NCBI GenBank assembly: GCA_041392765.1
Contig: JAWKLL010000030.1
Location: 1 to 64,000, forward strand
DNA from: Lewinella sp041392765
GTDB taxonomy: Bacteria > Bacteroidota > Bacteroidia > Chitinophagales > Saprospiraceae
Length of the DNA stretch: 64,000 bases
Direction of reading: 5' to 3'
Positions 1 to 8,900 of this stretch are shown piece after piece. Position numbers and translations under genes: made by a program. A model generated the notes under the pieces. The model saw only the letters and a list, made by a program, of their open reading frames with translations. It made no database searches and had not been told where the DNA came from. Each line of letters opens with the position of its first letter. Position 1 is the first letter of the stretch.

Positions 1-1451
1 TCAAGGACTTGGGCTTGAACGCGGTGTTCGTACAGGTACGCCCCGCTGCCGATGCCATCTATCCCAGCCAGTACGCACCTTGGTCTGCCTACCTCACAGG
101 CAGGCAAGGAGCACCGCCAAAAGACGAGTTCGACCCACTCGCCTTTATGATTGAGGAAACCCACGCCCGCGCTATGGAGTTCCACGCCTGGATCAACCCC
201 TTCAGGGCTTCCATGAATATGGATACTTCTCAGCTATTCCTCACCCACCCCGTATTTACTCACCCCGATTGGATGGTTGCTTATGGCGGCAAAATGTATT
301 TCAACCCCGGTATCCCTGCCGTCAGAGACCACCTCGTGGATGTCGTAGGCGAACTCGTAGATAACTATACACTCGATGGAATCCACATCGACGATTACTT
401 CTACCCCTATCCCGTCAAGGACACCCCTTTCCCCGATAGCACTACCTTCCGGTTCTACGGCCAGCCTTTCAACGATATCAATGACTGGCGACGCAGCAAT
501 ACCGACAAATTAGTGGAGGCACTCTACAATCGCATCAAAGATACTAGCCCGAATATTCAATTCGGTGTCAGCCCCTTTGGCGTATGGCGCAATAAAAGCA
601 CCGACCCACAGCGTGGCTCCGATACCCGTGCGGGTGTAACCTCCTACGACGATCTCCACGCCGATGTGCTCAACTGGATCAACAAGGGCTGGATCGATTA
701 CGTTATCCCGCAACTCTATTGGCATATTGGTTTTGAACCCGCCGATCACCAAAAACTAGTACAGTGGTGGAGCCAGAACGCTCGTGGACTGCCCCTCTAC
801 ATCGGTCATGCTGCCTATAAAGTTGGCGACAACAAAGAAGCGGCTTGGCATGATCCTGCGGAAATTCCCCGTCAAATTGACCTCAATCGCCGCAACTTCC
901 AAACTTCCGGTAGTGCTTACTTTAGCGCTAAGTCGCTGCTAAACCCGCCCCTGCGACTCAAAGATAGCCTGCGCCACTACTACCGCTACCCGGCTTTATG
1001 GCTCGAACGGCCCGAACTCGAGTACACCCGCCCCATGCCAGTGCAACTGGGGCGACCCCGTTGGAAAAACGAAGCCGTCCGCCTCAAGTGGAAACCCGGA
1101 ACAGCCATCACCGGCATACGCGAAAACGCCCACTATCACGTCATCTACCGCTTCAACGGTGCCAAACCCGGCGACTTGGAAAACCCCGCCAATATATTAG
1201 CCATTACCCCCATCGGCAAGGGCAACGCCAAGCGGTTCACCTACTTTGATACCCGTACTGACGTGGGCGAAACCTACACCTATGTAGTCACATCCGTCAA
1301 CAAGGCGCATCAGGAAAGCACCGTATCTCAGGCTTATTCCATCTTACAGAAGTACGATACCCGCATCAAAAGGGTGAAAACTCAGGCACCCAAAGTGAAG
1401 AAAAAAGACACCCGTGTACGCAGGCGCGATTTGAAAAAACAAGGCAAGTGA
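1..1451 (+). CDS. GHL10-type glycoside hydrolase-like protein (5' partial)
   Basis: The reading frame is already open at the window edge (Lys-Asp precede the first Leu), so the N terminus and any signal peptide lie outside. The visible 480 residues match the family-10-like hydrolase fold (GHL10, DUF187): a strand/loop carrying FVQVRPAADAIYPS, HIDDYFYPYP with paired aspartates, FGVSPFGVWRN, and DYVIPQLYWHI near the end of the barrel. After about residue 340 comes a fibronectin/Ig-like module (YHVIYRFNG, GETYTYVVTSVN) and a very basic tail. Relatives are envelope lipoproteins acting on peptidoglycan or other glycans. The exact substrate cannot be read from the sequence. The downstream spacer is GC-rich and full of hairpins. 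Confidence 0.82.
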   Translation, partial: KDLGLNAVFVQVRPAADAIYPSQYAPWSAYLTGRQGAPPKDEFDPLAFMIEETHARAMEFHAWINPFRASMNMDTSQLFLTHPVFTHPDWMVAYGGKMYFNPGIPAVRDHLVDVVGELVDNYTLDGIHIDDYFYPYPVKDTPFPDSTTFRFYGQPFNDINDWRRSNTDKLVEALYNRIKDTSPNIQFGVSPFGVWRNKSTDPQRGSDTRAGVTSYDDLHADVLNWINKGWIDYVIPQLYWHIGFEPADHQKLVQWWSQNARGLPLYIGHAAYKVGDNKEAAWHDPAEIPRQIDLNRRNFQTSGSAYFSAKSLLNPPLRLKDSLRHYYRYPALWLERPELEYTRPMPVQLGRPRWKNEAVRLKWKPGTAITGIRENAHYHVIYRFNGAKPGDLENPANILAITPIGKGNAKRFTYFDTRTDVGETYTYVVTSVNKAHQESTVSQAYSILQKYDTRIKRVKTQAPKVKKKDTRVRRRDLKKQGK

Positions 1452-1465
1452 TGTCAATACGTTGA

Positions 1466-1600
1466 GTAGGGCGTGCCCCTGCGGCTCCAACCGCTTCGCT
1501 GCGCCGCAGGGTCGGGTGCTTACGTGCTAACGGCCCTGCGGGCGGTGTCGCTAACGCGCCACCCACTCCAGCCCCCTCACGCGGGCAGGGTCGTCCCAAT
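1466..1600. repeat. GC-rich dispersed block, copy 1
   Basis: A GC-rich stretch with nested CCCCTGCGGC/GCCGCAGGG pairing. Its reverse complement shares the order CCCGACCC...CAGGGG...GCACGCC with a block at about 59177-59265 and more loosely with 29205-29342. All three lie between genes. This suggests a dispersed structured repeat; function unknown. Confidence 0.45.
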
Positions 1601-1694
1601 CCAGCAACGTCCTGGCATAGACACCATGCTAGTATGGGGGGAAAAATAAAATTTATAACTTGTGATTCGGAAAAATTCCCTAAACAAGCGCAGT

Positions 1695-1720
1695 TATCGG
1701 ACAACTCGAAGTTGTCCGAT
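1695..1720. repeat. perfect hairpin ATCGGACAACT-CGA-AGTTGTCCGAT
   Basis: An 11-bp perfect inverted repeat (ATCGGACAACT / AGTTGTCCGAT) with a 3-4 base loop, about 245 bases after the hydrolase stop. No T-run follows, so it is not a classical terminator. A related sequence with a longer loop sits at 23744-23794. Confidence 0.6.
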
Positions 1721-1886
1721 AGTTACAGTTACGTTTACGAATCCTTTTGTAGTCCTTATGTGTGAACACAAATGGGTGTGCCACATCACAAGACACTCTT
1801 TTTTAGTAAATTGTATCTATTAATTGAGACCTGCAAACCGTTGTGCTTCTTTGCCTGAAAGCGTGAAGTCCATCCTCCTCTATACC

Positions 1887-2049
1887 ACCCCTTCGGGGTT
1901 CAAGGCTGTTCGTGATGATGGAACTTTACAATATTGCCATCCCTTCGGGATTTTTTTTACAAAGGCATGTAGGCTTTTTAATCAAACCCCGAAGGGGTGA
2001 ACTGATTGTAACAAACTGTAATACAAGTAAATAAAACCCCGAAAGGGGT
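1887..2049. repeat. cluster of four CCCC(TTCG/GAAA)GGGG hairpins
   Basis: Short palindromes of the form ACCCC-TTC-GGGGT occur at 1887-1899, 1939-1951 (ATCCC-TTC-GGGAT), 1986-1998 (ACCCCGAAGGGGT) and 2036-2049 (with a GAAA loop). The copy at 1939 is followed by eight T and could act as a terminator on the plus strand. The others look like REP-type units. Confidence 0.55.
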
Positions 2050-2264
2050 GGCAGAAAATACGCAATCATGCGTAGTAGGGTATCCATTTATGAAGAAACG
2101 TTTGTTTACAGCAATTACCAAAGATGTATCTTTATTAACGAGATGTGTCCACACATAAGACCTCCAAGGATTCGCAAGCGTGAATGGTGTGGAAACGCAC
2201 ATCGTGCCATACCGTACTTCGCATGGTACGCATAATCGTACTTGTTTTGGAACAACAAAGTATG

Positions 2265-2272
2265 TAAATTTG
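2265..2272 (+). promoter_or_regulatory. Bacteroidota -7 element for the antitoxin gene
   Basis: TAAATTTG fits the Bacteroidota -7 consensus TAnnTTTG and lies 24 bases before the antitoxin ATG. A CTTG 20 bases upstream (2241-2244) could serve as the -33 element. Confidence 0.45.
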
Positions 2273-2295
2273 CTTTATCAACAAATGTAAGTCTA

Positions 2296-2535
2296 ATGGA
2301 AGATGTAGTGATTGCTAAATATGTAAGACTGTTTGAGCCACTGAGCACTGAGCTAAAGCTAGAGCTATTGGCAGCGCTATCTGAAAATATTAGGCTCAGC
2401 TTTAGAAAATCAAGTATTGACAAAAGACAACTTTTCAACGACTTAAAAGGGGCATGGAATGATGTAAGCGACGAGCTAGAAGCCGATATTTATAGCAGTA
2501 GAACAATCTCAGATAAAGACATTAACCTAGACTGA
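2296..2535 (+). CDS. VapB-like antitoxin of a Bacteroidota type II TA pair
   Basis: A 79-residue acidic, helix-rich protein (MEDVVIAKYVRLFEPL at the start, acidic tail). I chose the ATG at 2296 because the upstream extension of the frame resembles untranslated leader and the promoter-like TAAATTTG lies just before it. The stop is followed after one base by the ATG of a PIN-domain toxin, the normal TA operon arrangement. It has no recognisable ribbon-helix-helix or AbrB motif; the antitoxin call rests on small size, acidity and the toxin next door. It would neutralise the PIN RNase and probably autoregulate the operon. Confidence 0.65.
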   Translation: MEDVVIAKYVRLFEPLSTELKLELLAALSENIRLSFRKSSIDKRQLFNDLKGAWNDVSDELEADIYSSRTISDKDINLD

Positions 2536-2536
2536 A

Positions 2537-2957
2537 ATGAAATATTTGCTGGATACAGATACGCGTATAAAGATTCTTGAAAGACAAGGACTTTATTGCT
2601 GAAAAAATTGACCATGTTGGCATTGAGAACTGTTATATTTCCGAAATATCTATAGTAGAGTTAACATTTGGAGCTTATAACAGCGAAAAAGTTCAAAAGC
2701 ACTTGGGTGAAGTCAATCAAGTGTCCAATCTGTTTGAGGTACTCCCATTGTATTCCGCAATCGATATCTTTGCACGAGAGAAAGTAAGATTAAAAAAAGC
2801 AGGAAACCTGATTCCCGACTTCGATCTAATCATTGGCTGCTCCGCAGTCGCTAACGATATGACGATGGTAACGAATAACGTAAAGCATTTAAAAAGGATA
2901 GAAGGAATAAGAATAGAAAACTGGCGGGAAGCTAAGTTTAATCAATTTTTAAAATAA
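2537..2957 (+). pseudogene. vapC: VapC-like PIN-domain RNase toxin, frameshifted
   Basis: The natural start ATG at 2537 gives MKYLLDTDT, the first acidic strand of a PIN domain. That frame stops after about 20 residues. The rest of the domain continues in another frame from about 2577: KDKDFIAEKI, ISEISIVELTFGA with the conserved Glu, LIPDFDLIIGCSAVAND with the conserved Asp, TMVTNNVKHL and ENW at the end. Skipping one A, or restoring two T, near 2567-2576 yields a full-length protein of about 139 residues. PIN toxins are Mg-dependent ribonucleases. As written, the gene is inactive; given similar lesions elsewhere this may be a sequencing error. A copy of the first 30 bases recurs at 5785-5814. 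Confidence 0.72.
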
Positions 2958-2996
2958 GATTTTGAGATTCTCTGTGTTATTCAGTAGAACTCTGCT

Positions 2997-3020
2997 GGGT
3001 ATAGCCTCCTCGCTACAACC
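2997..3020. repeat. REP hairpin (diverged copy)
   Basis: Reverse-complement version of the GGTTGTAGCG...CGCTACAACC hairpin, with one arm partly changed (GGTATAGC). Full copies are at 5616, 52956, 53547 and 53841. Confidence 0.55.
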
Positions 3021-3057
3021 TTCCCAACAAAACCTAGCAGTTTTTCCAAACATTCCA

Positions 3058-3065
3058 TACCTTTG
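3058..3065 (+). promoter_or_regulatory. -7 element of the caspase-FGE gene
   Basis: TACCTTTG matches TAnnTTTG and lies 35 bases before the ATG at 3101. A T-rich stretch (TTTTT at about 3041-3045) lies upstream where a -33 element could be, but it is not a perfect TTTG. Confidence 0.45.
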
Positions 3066-3100
3066 TTAGCTATAGATGAACAAAACCCTACGCTAGCATT

Positions 3101-5329
3101 ATGCCAACAAAAGAAGGACAGCGCGGCCTTGGGCGCACAAAAGATGACCTGACGGCTCACCCGCCGCTCGGGCGTTCTTGCTTTTTGGGCATCGCTATTG
3201 ACGACTACACGGCAATGAAGCCGCTTAATAATGCCGTGCGAGACATGGAGGCTGTGCGGGATATCCTTCTATCCGATTACGATCTTGAACCTAACAGCTA
3301 CCGATTACTCCGCAATGAGGAGGCGACTCGGAAAAACATCCTCCGCACACTGCGCGAATTACCCCGATGGGTAGAACCCCACGATAAACTCATCATTTAT
3401 TACAGCGGTCATGGTCATGTTGACGAATTCAAAGATGGCTTTTGGGTGCCAGTAAACGGTAAACTTAGCGAGGTGGACGACTTTGTTAGCAATGTGGAGC
3501 TTCGCAACATACTTGCTAAACTGCCTTTTCGGCATATCTTGCTCATATCGGATGCTTGTTTCTCTGGTTCCTTGTTCGTGCGCGGTGCCGACCGAGCCGA
3601 TGCTGCCGCCAATGAATTAGAGGTTCGCCCCAGCCGATGGGCACTTTGTTCTGGCAGGCATGACCAATTAGTGGCCGATGGCCCTCCTGGCGAGCACAGC
3701 CCCTTTGCAGCCAGCATACTGACGGAGTTGCGCCATAATACTAACGACACCCTCCGCATTGGCACCCTCGCCGACCGCGTTATCGAACTCACACGCGCCA
3801 ACTACGATCAACTCCCCGAAGGCAACCCCCTTCAGGGCGTGGGGCATCAGGGCGGGCAGTATGTGTTTCGCCGCAGGGTGGATGAAGCAGCCATTTGGGA
3901 TAATACCTCTCGCGAAGATACCGTTGATGCCTATCAGGCATTTTTAGTTGATTTTCCTGAAGGCGAATATGCCCACCGCGCACGGTTGGCTATTCAGGAA
4001 AAAGAACAACAGGCAACACTGAGGGAGGAAATCCAAGATGCCACAGAAGAAATAGCCTCAGGAAAAATAACCAAGGCTGAACGTTTGCTAAAAGCTATTC
4101 GTAAAGATGTAGAAAAGCAACTCACCCGCGAAGACCTCAAAGCCTCCCTGTTGGATGAGGTGGAATGGCACTTGGCCTTCTGCCAACACTACCCAGCCTA
4201 CCGCCCCATCTTCGAGAAAATATTGGGAAGCAACCAAGCCTCATTAGAGGCTATTACAGCGGAAAAAGACCAACTAAAAGCTGATCTGGCTGCCGCCCGC
4301 AAAGCACTGGCGGAGTTGAAAAACCAATTAGTCGATAAAACCACCTCGGCACAAAAAGCAACTGAAGCCTTGGCACAAAACCAAGCTGCCGCTGCTGCCA
4401 CCGAAAAAGCCCTTCAAGCTACCATTGCCAAGTTGGAAAAACAATTGGCAGAAAGCATAAAATACACACCCCCACCTGCTACACCTGCGAAAGCTGTACC
4501 CATTGCCTCACCATCCAAACAGAATATGGTCTTCATCAAAGGTGGTACCTTTGACATGGGCGACGTGATGGGCGATAAGGAATCCTACAACGAAACCGTA
4601 CACAGCGTGACTGTAAGCGATTTTTACTTAGCCCGTACTCCTGTCACCTTTGCGGAATACGACCGTTTCTGCGAGGCGATAAAGCGCCCAAAACCCAACG
4701 ATAAGGGCTGGGGTCGCGGCAACCGCCCCGTGATCAATGTGAACTGGTACGACGTGGTGGAATACTGCAACTGGTTGAGCGAGCAACAAGGCTTGATGTC
4801 CTTCTATAACATAGACAAAACTCGAAAAGACCCTAACAATAAGAACAGTAGCGACGACCTAAAATGGACGGTCACGCCCAACTGGAACGCGAACGGCTAC
4901 CGCCTGCCTACCGAGGCCGAGTGGGAATATGCAGCGCGTGAAGGCGGCAAAAAAGTACGTTTTGGCAATGGAAAAGACGTGATAGACCCCAAGTACATCA
5001 ACTTCAATGCCAGCGAAAACCACAAAAAGTCTTACTCAGTAGTGGGGGAATACCGCAGTAAAACCGTACCCGTAGGCAGCTTGAATAGCCCCAACGCTCT
5101 AGGGCTGCACGATATGAGTGGCAACGTGAGGGAGTGGTGCTGGGATTGGGATGGTAGCTACCCTACGGCTGCACAGATAAACCCTAAAGGTGCTGATCAG
5201 GGCACGTACCGCGTGCTCCGCGGCGGCAGTTGGGGCTACTATCCGCAGTACTGCCGCGCCGCTAATCGCGACTCTTGGTTTCCGTCGTACCGCTACGACA
5301 TTATCGGCTTCCGCCTCGCCCGCAGTTAG
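3101..5329 (+). CDS. caspase-like peptidase fused to a formylglycine-enzyme/C-type-lectin-fold domain; candidate DGR target
   Basis: A 742-residue protein. Residues about 25-260 are a caspase/metacaspase (peptidase C14) domain with catalytic His104 in YYSGHGH and Cys153 in DACFSGS. Residues about 265-470 are helical and coiled-coil, rich in Ala, Lys and Glu, followed by a Pro/Ala hinge. Residues about 475-742 are an FGE-sulfatase domain: GGTFDMGD, YRLPTEAEWEYAA, GLHDMSGNVREWCWD, RVLRGGSW, IGFRLAR. There is no signal peptide, so it is probably cytoplasmic. The last 39 residues have the layout of a diversity-generating retroelement variable region: an invariant frame (RGGSW, CRAANR, GFR) interrupted by Tyr, Asp, Ser, Trp and Phe. 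Family knowledge: caspase-FGE fusions occur in bacterial conflict and cell-death systems. A ligand-triggered suicide protease is inference. No reverse transcriptase is nearby. Confidence 0.88.
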   Translation: MPTKEGQRGLGRTKDDLTAHPPLGRSCFLGIAIDDYTAMKPLNNAVRDMEAVRDILLSDYDLEPNSYRLLRNEEATRKNILRTLRELPRWVEPHDKLIIYYSGHGHVDEFKDGFWVPVNGKLSEVDDFVSNVELRNILAKLPFRHILLISDACFSGSLFVRGADRADAAANELEVRPSRWALCSGRHDQLVADGPPGEHSPFAASILTELRHNTNDTLRIGTLADRVIELTRANYDQLPEGNPLQGVGHQGGQYVFRRRVDEAAIWDNTSREDTVDAYQAFLVDFPEGEYAHRARLAIQEKEQQATLREEIQDATEEIASGKITKAERLLKAIRKDVEKQLTREDLKASLLDEVEWHLAFCQHYPAYRPIFEKILGSNQASLEAITAEKDQLKADLAAARKALAELKNQLVDKTTSAQKATEALAQNQAAAAATEKALQATIAKLEKQLAESIKYTPPPATPAKAVPIASPSKQNMVFIKGGTFDMGDVMGDKESYNETVHSVTVSDFYLARTPVTFAEYDRFCEAIKRPKPNDKGWGRGNRPVINVNWYDVVEYCNWLSEQQGLMSFYNIDKTRKDPNNKNSSDDLKWTVTPNWNANGYRLPTEAEWEYAAREGGKKVRFGNGKDVIDPKYINFNASENHKKSYSVVGEYRSKTVPVGSLNSPNALGLHDMSGNVREWCWDWDGSYPTAAQINPKGADQGTYRVLRGGSWGYYPQYCRAANRDSWFPSYRYDIIGFRLARS
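5210..5326 (+). other. putative DGR variable region (VR)
   Basis: Codons 704-742 of the caspase-FGE gene. Invariant-looking codons (Arg, Gly-Gly-Ser-Trp, Cys-Arg-Ala-Ala-Asn-Arg, Pro, Gly-Phe-Arg) alternate with clusters at residues 712-714, 717, 724-727, 729-730 and 732-734. Most codons in those clusters (GGC, TAC, TAT, GAC, TCT, TTT, ATT) can be derived from AAC or AAT by changing only the adenines; TGG (726) and TCG (729) would need a different template codon. No template repeat was found in the window, so this is a structural inference. Confidence 0.5.
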
Positions 5330-5411
5330 GAGGTATGCCACTTCGGCTCTAACTATGAGCAAAAAAAATGCGGAATACACCTGCGGAATGTAGCAGGTGG
5401 CGGAGAGGGAC

Positions 5412-5602
5412 AGTTAGTTCTGCGGCACTTTATGCCGCATAGAATAGCCACAAATTGTCGTGCTGATGTACGCTTTCCACGGCGGGATGAATCCCGCGGA
5501 ACGATGAAATGGCATCGCTGCAATAGTTCCGCGGCACTTCATGCCGCGTGTACGAAGGCTGCGAAGCGGTGCATAATAAGCGGGATGAATCCCCCGGAAC
5601 TA
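5412..5602. repeat. two tandem units of a double-hairpin repeat
   Basis: Each unit begins AGTTCYGCGGCACTT and ends with GCGGGATGAATCCC followed by CGGAAC, about 80-90 bases apart. GCGGC...GCCGC and GGGAT...ATCCC each form a short hairpin. Units run about 5412-5497 and 5524-5602. A degenerate third copy follows the peroxiredoxin gene at about 55832-55912. Confidence 0.5.
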
Positions 5603-5615
5603 TCCCCTCCCTGTT

Positions 5616-5740
5616 GGTTGTAGCGTCCTCGCTACAACTCGATACGCTCGTAGGGTTTGCAGCCCGGCAACCAGCGCACGATCCCAAATATACGAACCCC
5701 ACGTCAGTTGAAAATCGGGTATTTTCACGTCAATCATGCC
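5616..5740 (-). repeat. RAYT-tail/REP composite repeat, inverted copy
   Basis: About 125 bases, reverse-complementary with small differences to 53445-53570 and 53739-53864. On the minus strand it reads from a GGCTTGATTGACGTG-like start through the transposase C-terminal codons (IDVKI...) to the REP hairpin at 5616-5639. Confidence 0.65.
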
Positions 5741-5771
5741 CGTTTACGAAGCCTCCAAGGATTCGTAAACG
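5741..5771. repeat. CGTTTACGAA/TTCGTAAACG hairpin
   Basis: A 10-bp perfect inverted repeat around GCCTCCAAGGA. The same hairpin in opposite orientation is at 53414-53444, with partial copies at about 1731, 2159-2186 and 53873. It abuts the RAYT/REP composite on one side and the vapC fragment on the other. Confidence 0.6.
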
Positions 5772-5787
5772 TAAATGGTACAAAGAA

Positions 5788-5895
5788 ATGAAATATTTGC
5801 TGGATACAGATACGCTTGTAAGTACGGAAAAAACAGATGCAGCATTTTCTTATCCCTTAGCGGAACAGGAAGCCGGGCCGCCCATTATAAAATAA
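5788..5895 (+). pseudogene. vapC 5' fragment joined to unrelated sequence
   Basis: The first 27 bases (MKYLLDTDT) are identical to the start of the vapC-like gene at 2537, then identity stops and the frame runs for 26 unrelated codons to a stop. No PIN domain follows. It is a remnant or a recombination product, not a functional toxin. Confidence 0.55.
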
Positions 5896-5997
5896 CGTCC
5901 CGTTAAGAATTGATAAACAATAGCTTAAACTAAATTTAAAGAGGGGTTAACACTGCGCTAGTACCTTGTGGGTTTTTAACAATCAATGTAAAAACGG

Positions 5998-8900
5998 ATG
6001 AAAAAAGCACTACAACTGGTATGTAGCCTGAGCTTGCTATGGGCAAACTTGTATGGACAAACGACGGGAGATTTGTCGTTTGTGGCCTGGAACGCAGATG
6101 GCAACGATGGCTTTGCGATGGTAACATTTGTGGATTTAGCACCCAATACGCTGATACTATTCCGGGATGAGGAATGGGCTGGTAGTACCTTTGTGGGTAC
6201 GGGAGAAGGCCAGGCTGAATGGAATACGGGTTCGGAGGTGATACCTGCCGGTACCGTTATTTTGTTTGATGAGCTGAGTGCTACCGACCCTGTGGTAAGC
6301 TACGGTAGCTTGAGCAACACTGATATCGGGATTAGTTCGAGTAGTGAGGGCATTTTTTGCTTTTTGGGTGTTGATACGCAAACCCCTGTGACGTTTATTT
6401 GTGCGGCGGGCAACGCCTCGGTGGCATCTGCTTTTGGTACTTTGGATGGCACAGGATTGACGGAAGGTGGCACGGCTATCACTTATGAGTCGGGTGTGGA
6501 TATAGCGGAATATGTGGGGCCTCGAAGTGGTCTGGATGTGAATGGCTATCGCTTGGCATTGAATGACCCTGCGAACTATATCACTCAGGATGGCAGTGGC
6601 GACCAGCACAACGATGGGATAGCACCGGATGCGCCTTTTGATACCACACCTTTTGTGATTGCTACAGAGGATGTAACACCTCCTGCCGCGCTTAACGTGA
6701 CGGTAGTAAACGCGACAACGCTGACCGTGACCTTTAGTGAGCCTGTAACAAATGCAACCGAAGTAGCTAACTACCAACTGATGCCAGCCGTAGCCATACA
6801 GGGTGTAGTGTGGGATGCTGCCACGCAGACGGCCACCATAACACACGCAGGGTTTGTGAACGCTGTATCTTATACGCTGACGATTAGCCAAATGATGGAT
6901 GCGGCGGGTAATGTGCAGCCTATGCCGCAGGTGTTTGGTGGGCTATTGGTGAACGACCAGTTGCCGAACTTGCGCTTCACGGAAATTATGTACAACCCAC
7001 CAGCCGGGGCGGATACGCTAGAATTTGTGGAGATATGGAATTTTGAAGCAACAGACGTAGAAGCAGGTGGTTTTGTATTCCGTGATGAGGGTAGCTTTTA
7101 TTTTACTTTTCCTGCCATGACGATACCTGCTAATAGTGGGGTGTTGCTGGCTACTCATGCTGCGGGTGCGGAGTTGTTTTATGGAGTTTCCTTTATGGAT
7201 TTGCCAGGTAACGGGAATTTGTTGGGCAATGGGGGAGAAGACTTGGTGTTGGAAAATAGCCTTGGGATGGTAATTGACAGTGTATCGTATGACGATGCAG
7301 CTCCTTGGCCTTTGGCTGCTGACGGAGGAGGCCCATCGTTGACACTGATTGACCCTGCTTTGGATGCCAATGTGGGTACGAGCTGGATGGCTGCTTCGCA
7401 GGTAGTGGGACAAGTAGAAGGTACGGATGTAATGGCTAATCCCGGTGTTTATGAGGTGTTTACAGCGGCAACGGTAAGTTTTGAGGACGACCACAGCATC
7501 TTTGTGGAAACGGATGGCACGGCGGTGATACCTGTGCAAATAGTAGGCAACAATGGCACGGGCAGCTTTACGCTGACGGTGGAGGCGGGCGATGCCTTCG
7601 CTGGGGAAGCGTTTACCATAGGAACTACTACCTTCGCACTGAGTGAATTGCCCACAGGCAACGCAACGGTGGATGTACAAGTGGTGCTGAACGACAACGC
7701 CACTGCTCATGCCGATTCATGGGTGAGCTGGGTATTGACTGCCGAGGGTGCCACGGTGGGTAGCATCGACCGCCATGTGCTATACATACAGGATGATGAA
7801 ACCGAAGCACCAGAGGCGAGCGGAACTATTGATTTGGAGCATATCGGCAGCTATTTGGTAGAGATGGATGCGTCTGCGGAAATTGTGGCTTATGATGGGA
7901 TAAACCAGCGCTTATTTGTAACCAATTCGATAAGTAATACGGTGCATATCTTAGATTTTACCGACCCCTACAACATAAACGAAACAAGCGTATTGGATGT
8001 GAGTGTTCATGGGGATGGCATCAATAGCGTAGCTATACACGATGGAGTAGCGGCGATGGCGGTGGAACGCGATGATGCGAATGGTGTGATTGTTTTGTGG
8101 GATTTTGTGAACATAGTAACGAAGGTAGTGGACGCTGGAAATTTGCCAGACCATGTGAGTTTTACGCCAGATGGCAGCTACGTACTTTCGGCTAATGAGG
8201 GAGAACCCAATGCGGACTACACCATTGACCCGGAAGGTTCTGTAACGATTGTAGATATGCGAAACGGCGTAGCCAATGCCACAGCGCAAACGGCTAACTT
8301 TAATGCGTTTGATGCCAATATAGATGCACTGCGCGATGCAGGAGTGCGCATATTTGGGCCAGGTGCCAGCGTGTCGCAGGACATGGAGCCGGAGTATATC
8401 ACCTACAACAGTGCAGGTACGATTGCTTACGTGGGATGCCAAGAAAATAACGCCATAGCGCGGGTGGATATCGCTTCGGCAACCATCGATGCTATTGTGG
8501 CTCTCGGGTACAAAAATCATAGCCTGCCGGGTAATACCTTAGATGCTTCCGACCGTACCGATGGGGTGGTGATGGCGAACTGGCCGGTATGGGGTATGTA
8601 CCACCCAGATGCGATCGCATCCTTTGAGGTAAACGGCATAAACTACATTGTGACAGCCAATGAGGGTGATGCCCGTGACTACGATGGGTTTTCGGAAGAA
8701 ACGAGCATTGAGGATGTTGTGCTGGATGCTGCCGCCTTCCCAGATGCTGCCGCTTTGCAGTCAACAACCGTGTTGGGCAGACTCAATATCACTACGGCCA
8801 ATGGCGATACAGATGGCGATGGCGATTATGATGAGCTATACGCTTTTGGAGGTCGCTCCATTTCCATTTGGGACATCGATGCGGGGCTATTGGTGTGGGA

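Larger units (their letters stand above)
1452..2295. other. gene-free spacer with hairpin clusters
   Basis: I see no convincing gene here. The spacer has a GC-rich block (about 1466-1600), a perfect 11-bp-stem hairpin at 1695-1720, half of a CGTTTACGAA hairpin repeat at about 1731, four short CCCC/GGGG hairpins (1887-2049), and a diverged copy of the CCTCCAAGGATTCG repeat at 2159-2186. Small open frames on either strand lack any family resemblance. Confidence 0.7.
5330..5997. other. repeat-rich spacer
   Basis: No intact gene. It contains two tandem units of a GCGGC/GGGAT hairpin pair (about 5412-5602), an inverted copy of the RAYT-tail/REP composite (5616-5740), a CGTTTACGAA hairpin (5741-5771) and a fragment of a vapC 5' end (5788-5895). 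About 100 bases of AT-rich leader precede the 5998 gene. Confidence 0.65.

Noticed and set aside
5330..5450. DGR template repeat just after the caspase-FGE gene
   Set aside because: No sequence resembling the putative variable region with AAC codons is present downstream or elsewhere in the window.
6157..6891. 244-residue open frame opposite the type IX cargo gene
   Set aside because: Antisense shadow of a long coding frame; no family resemblance and implausible composition.
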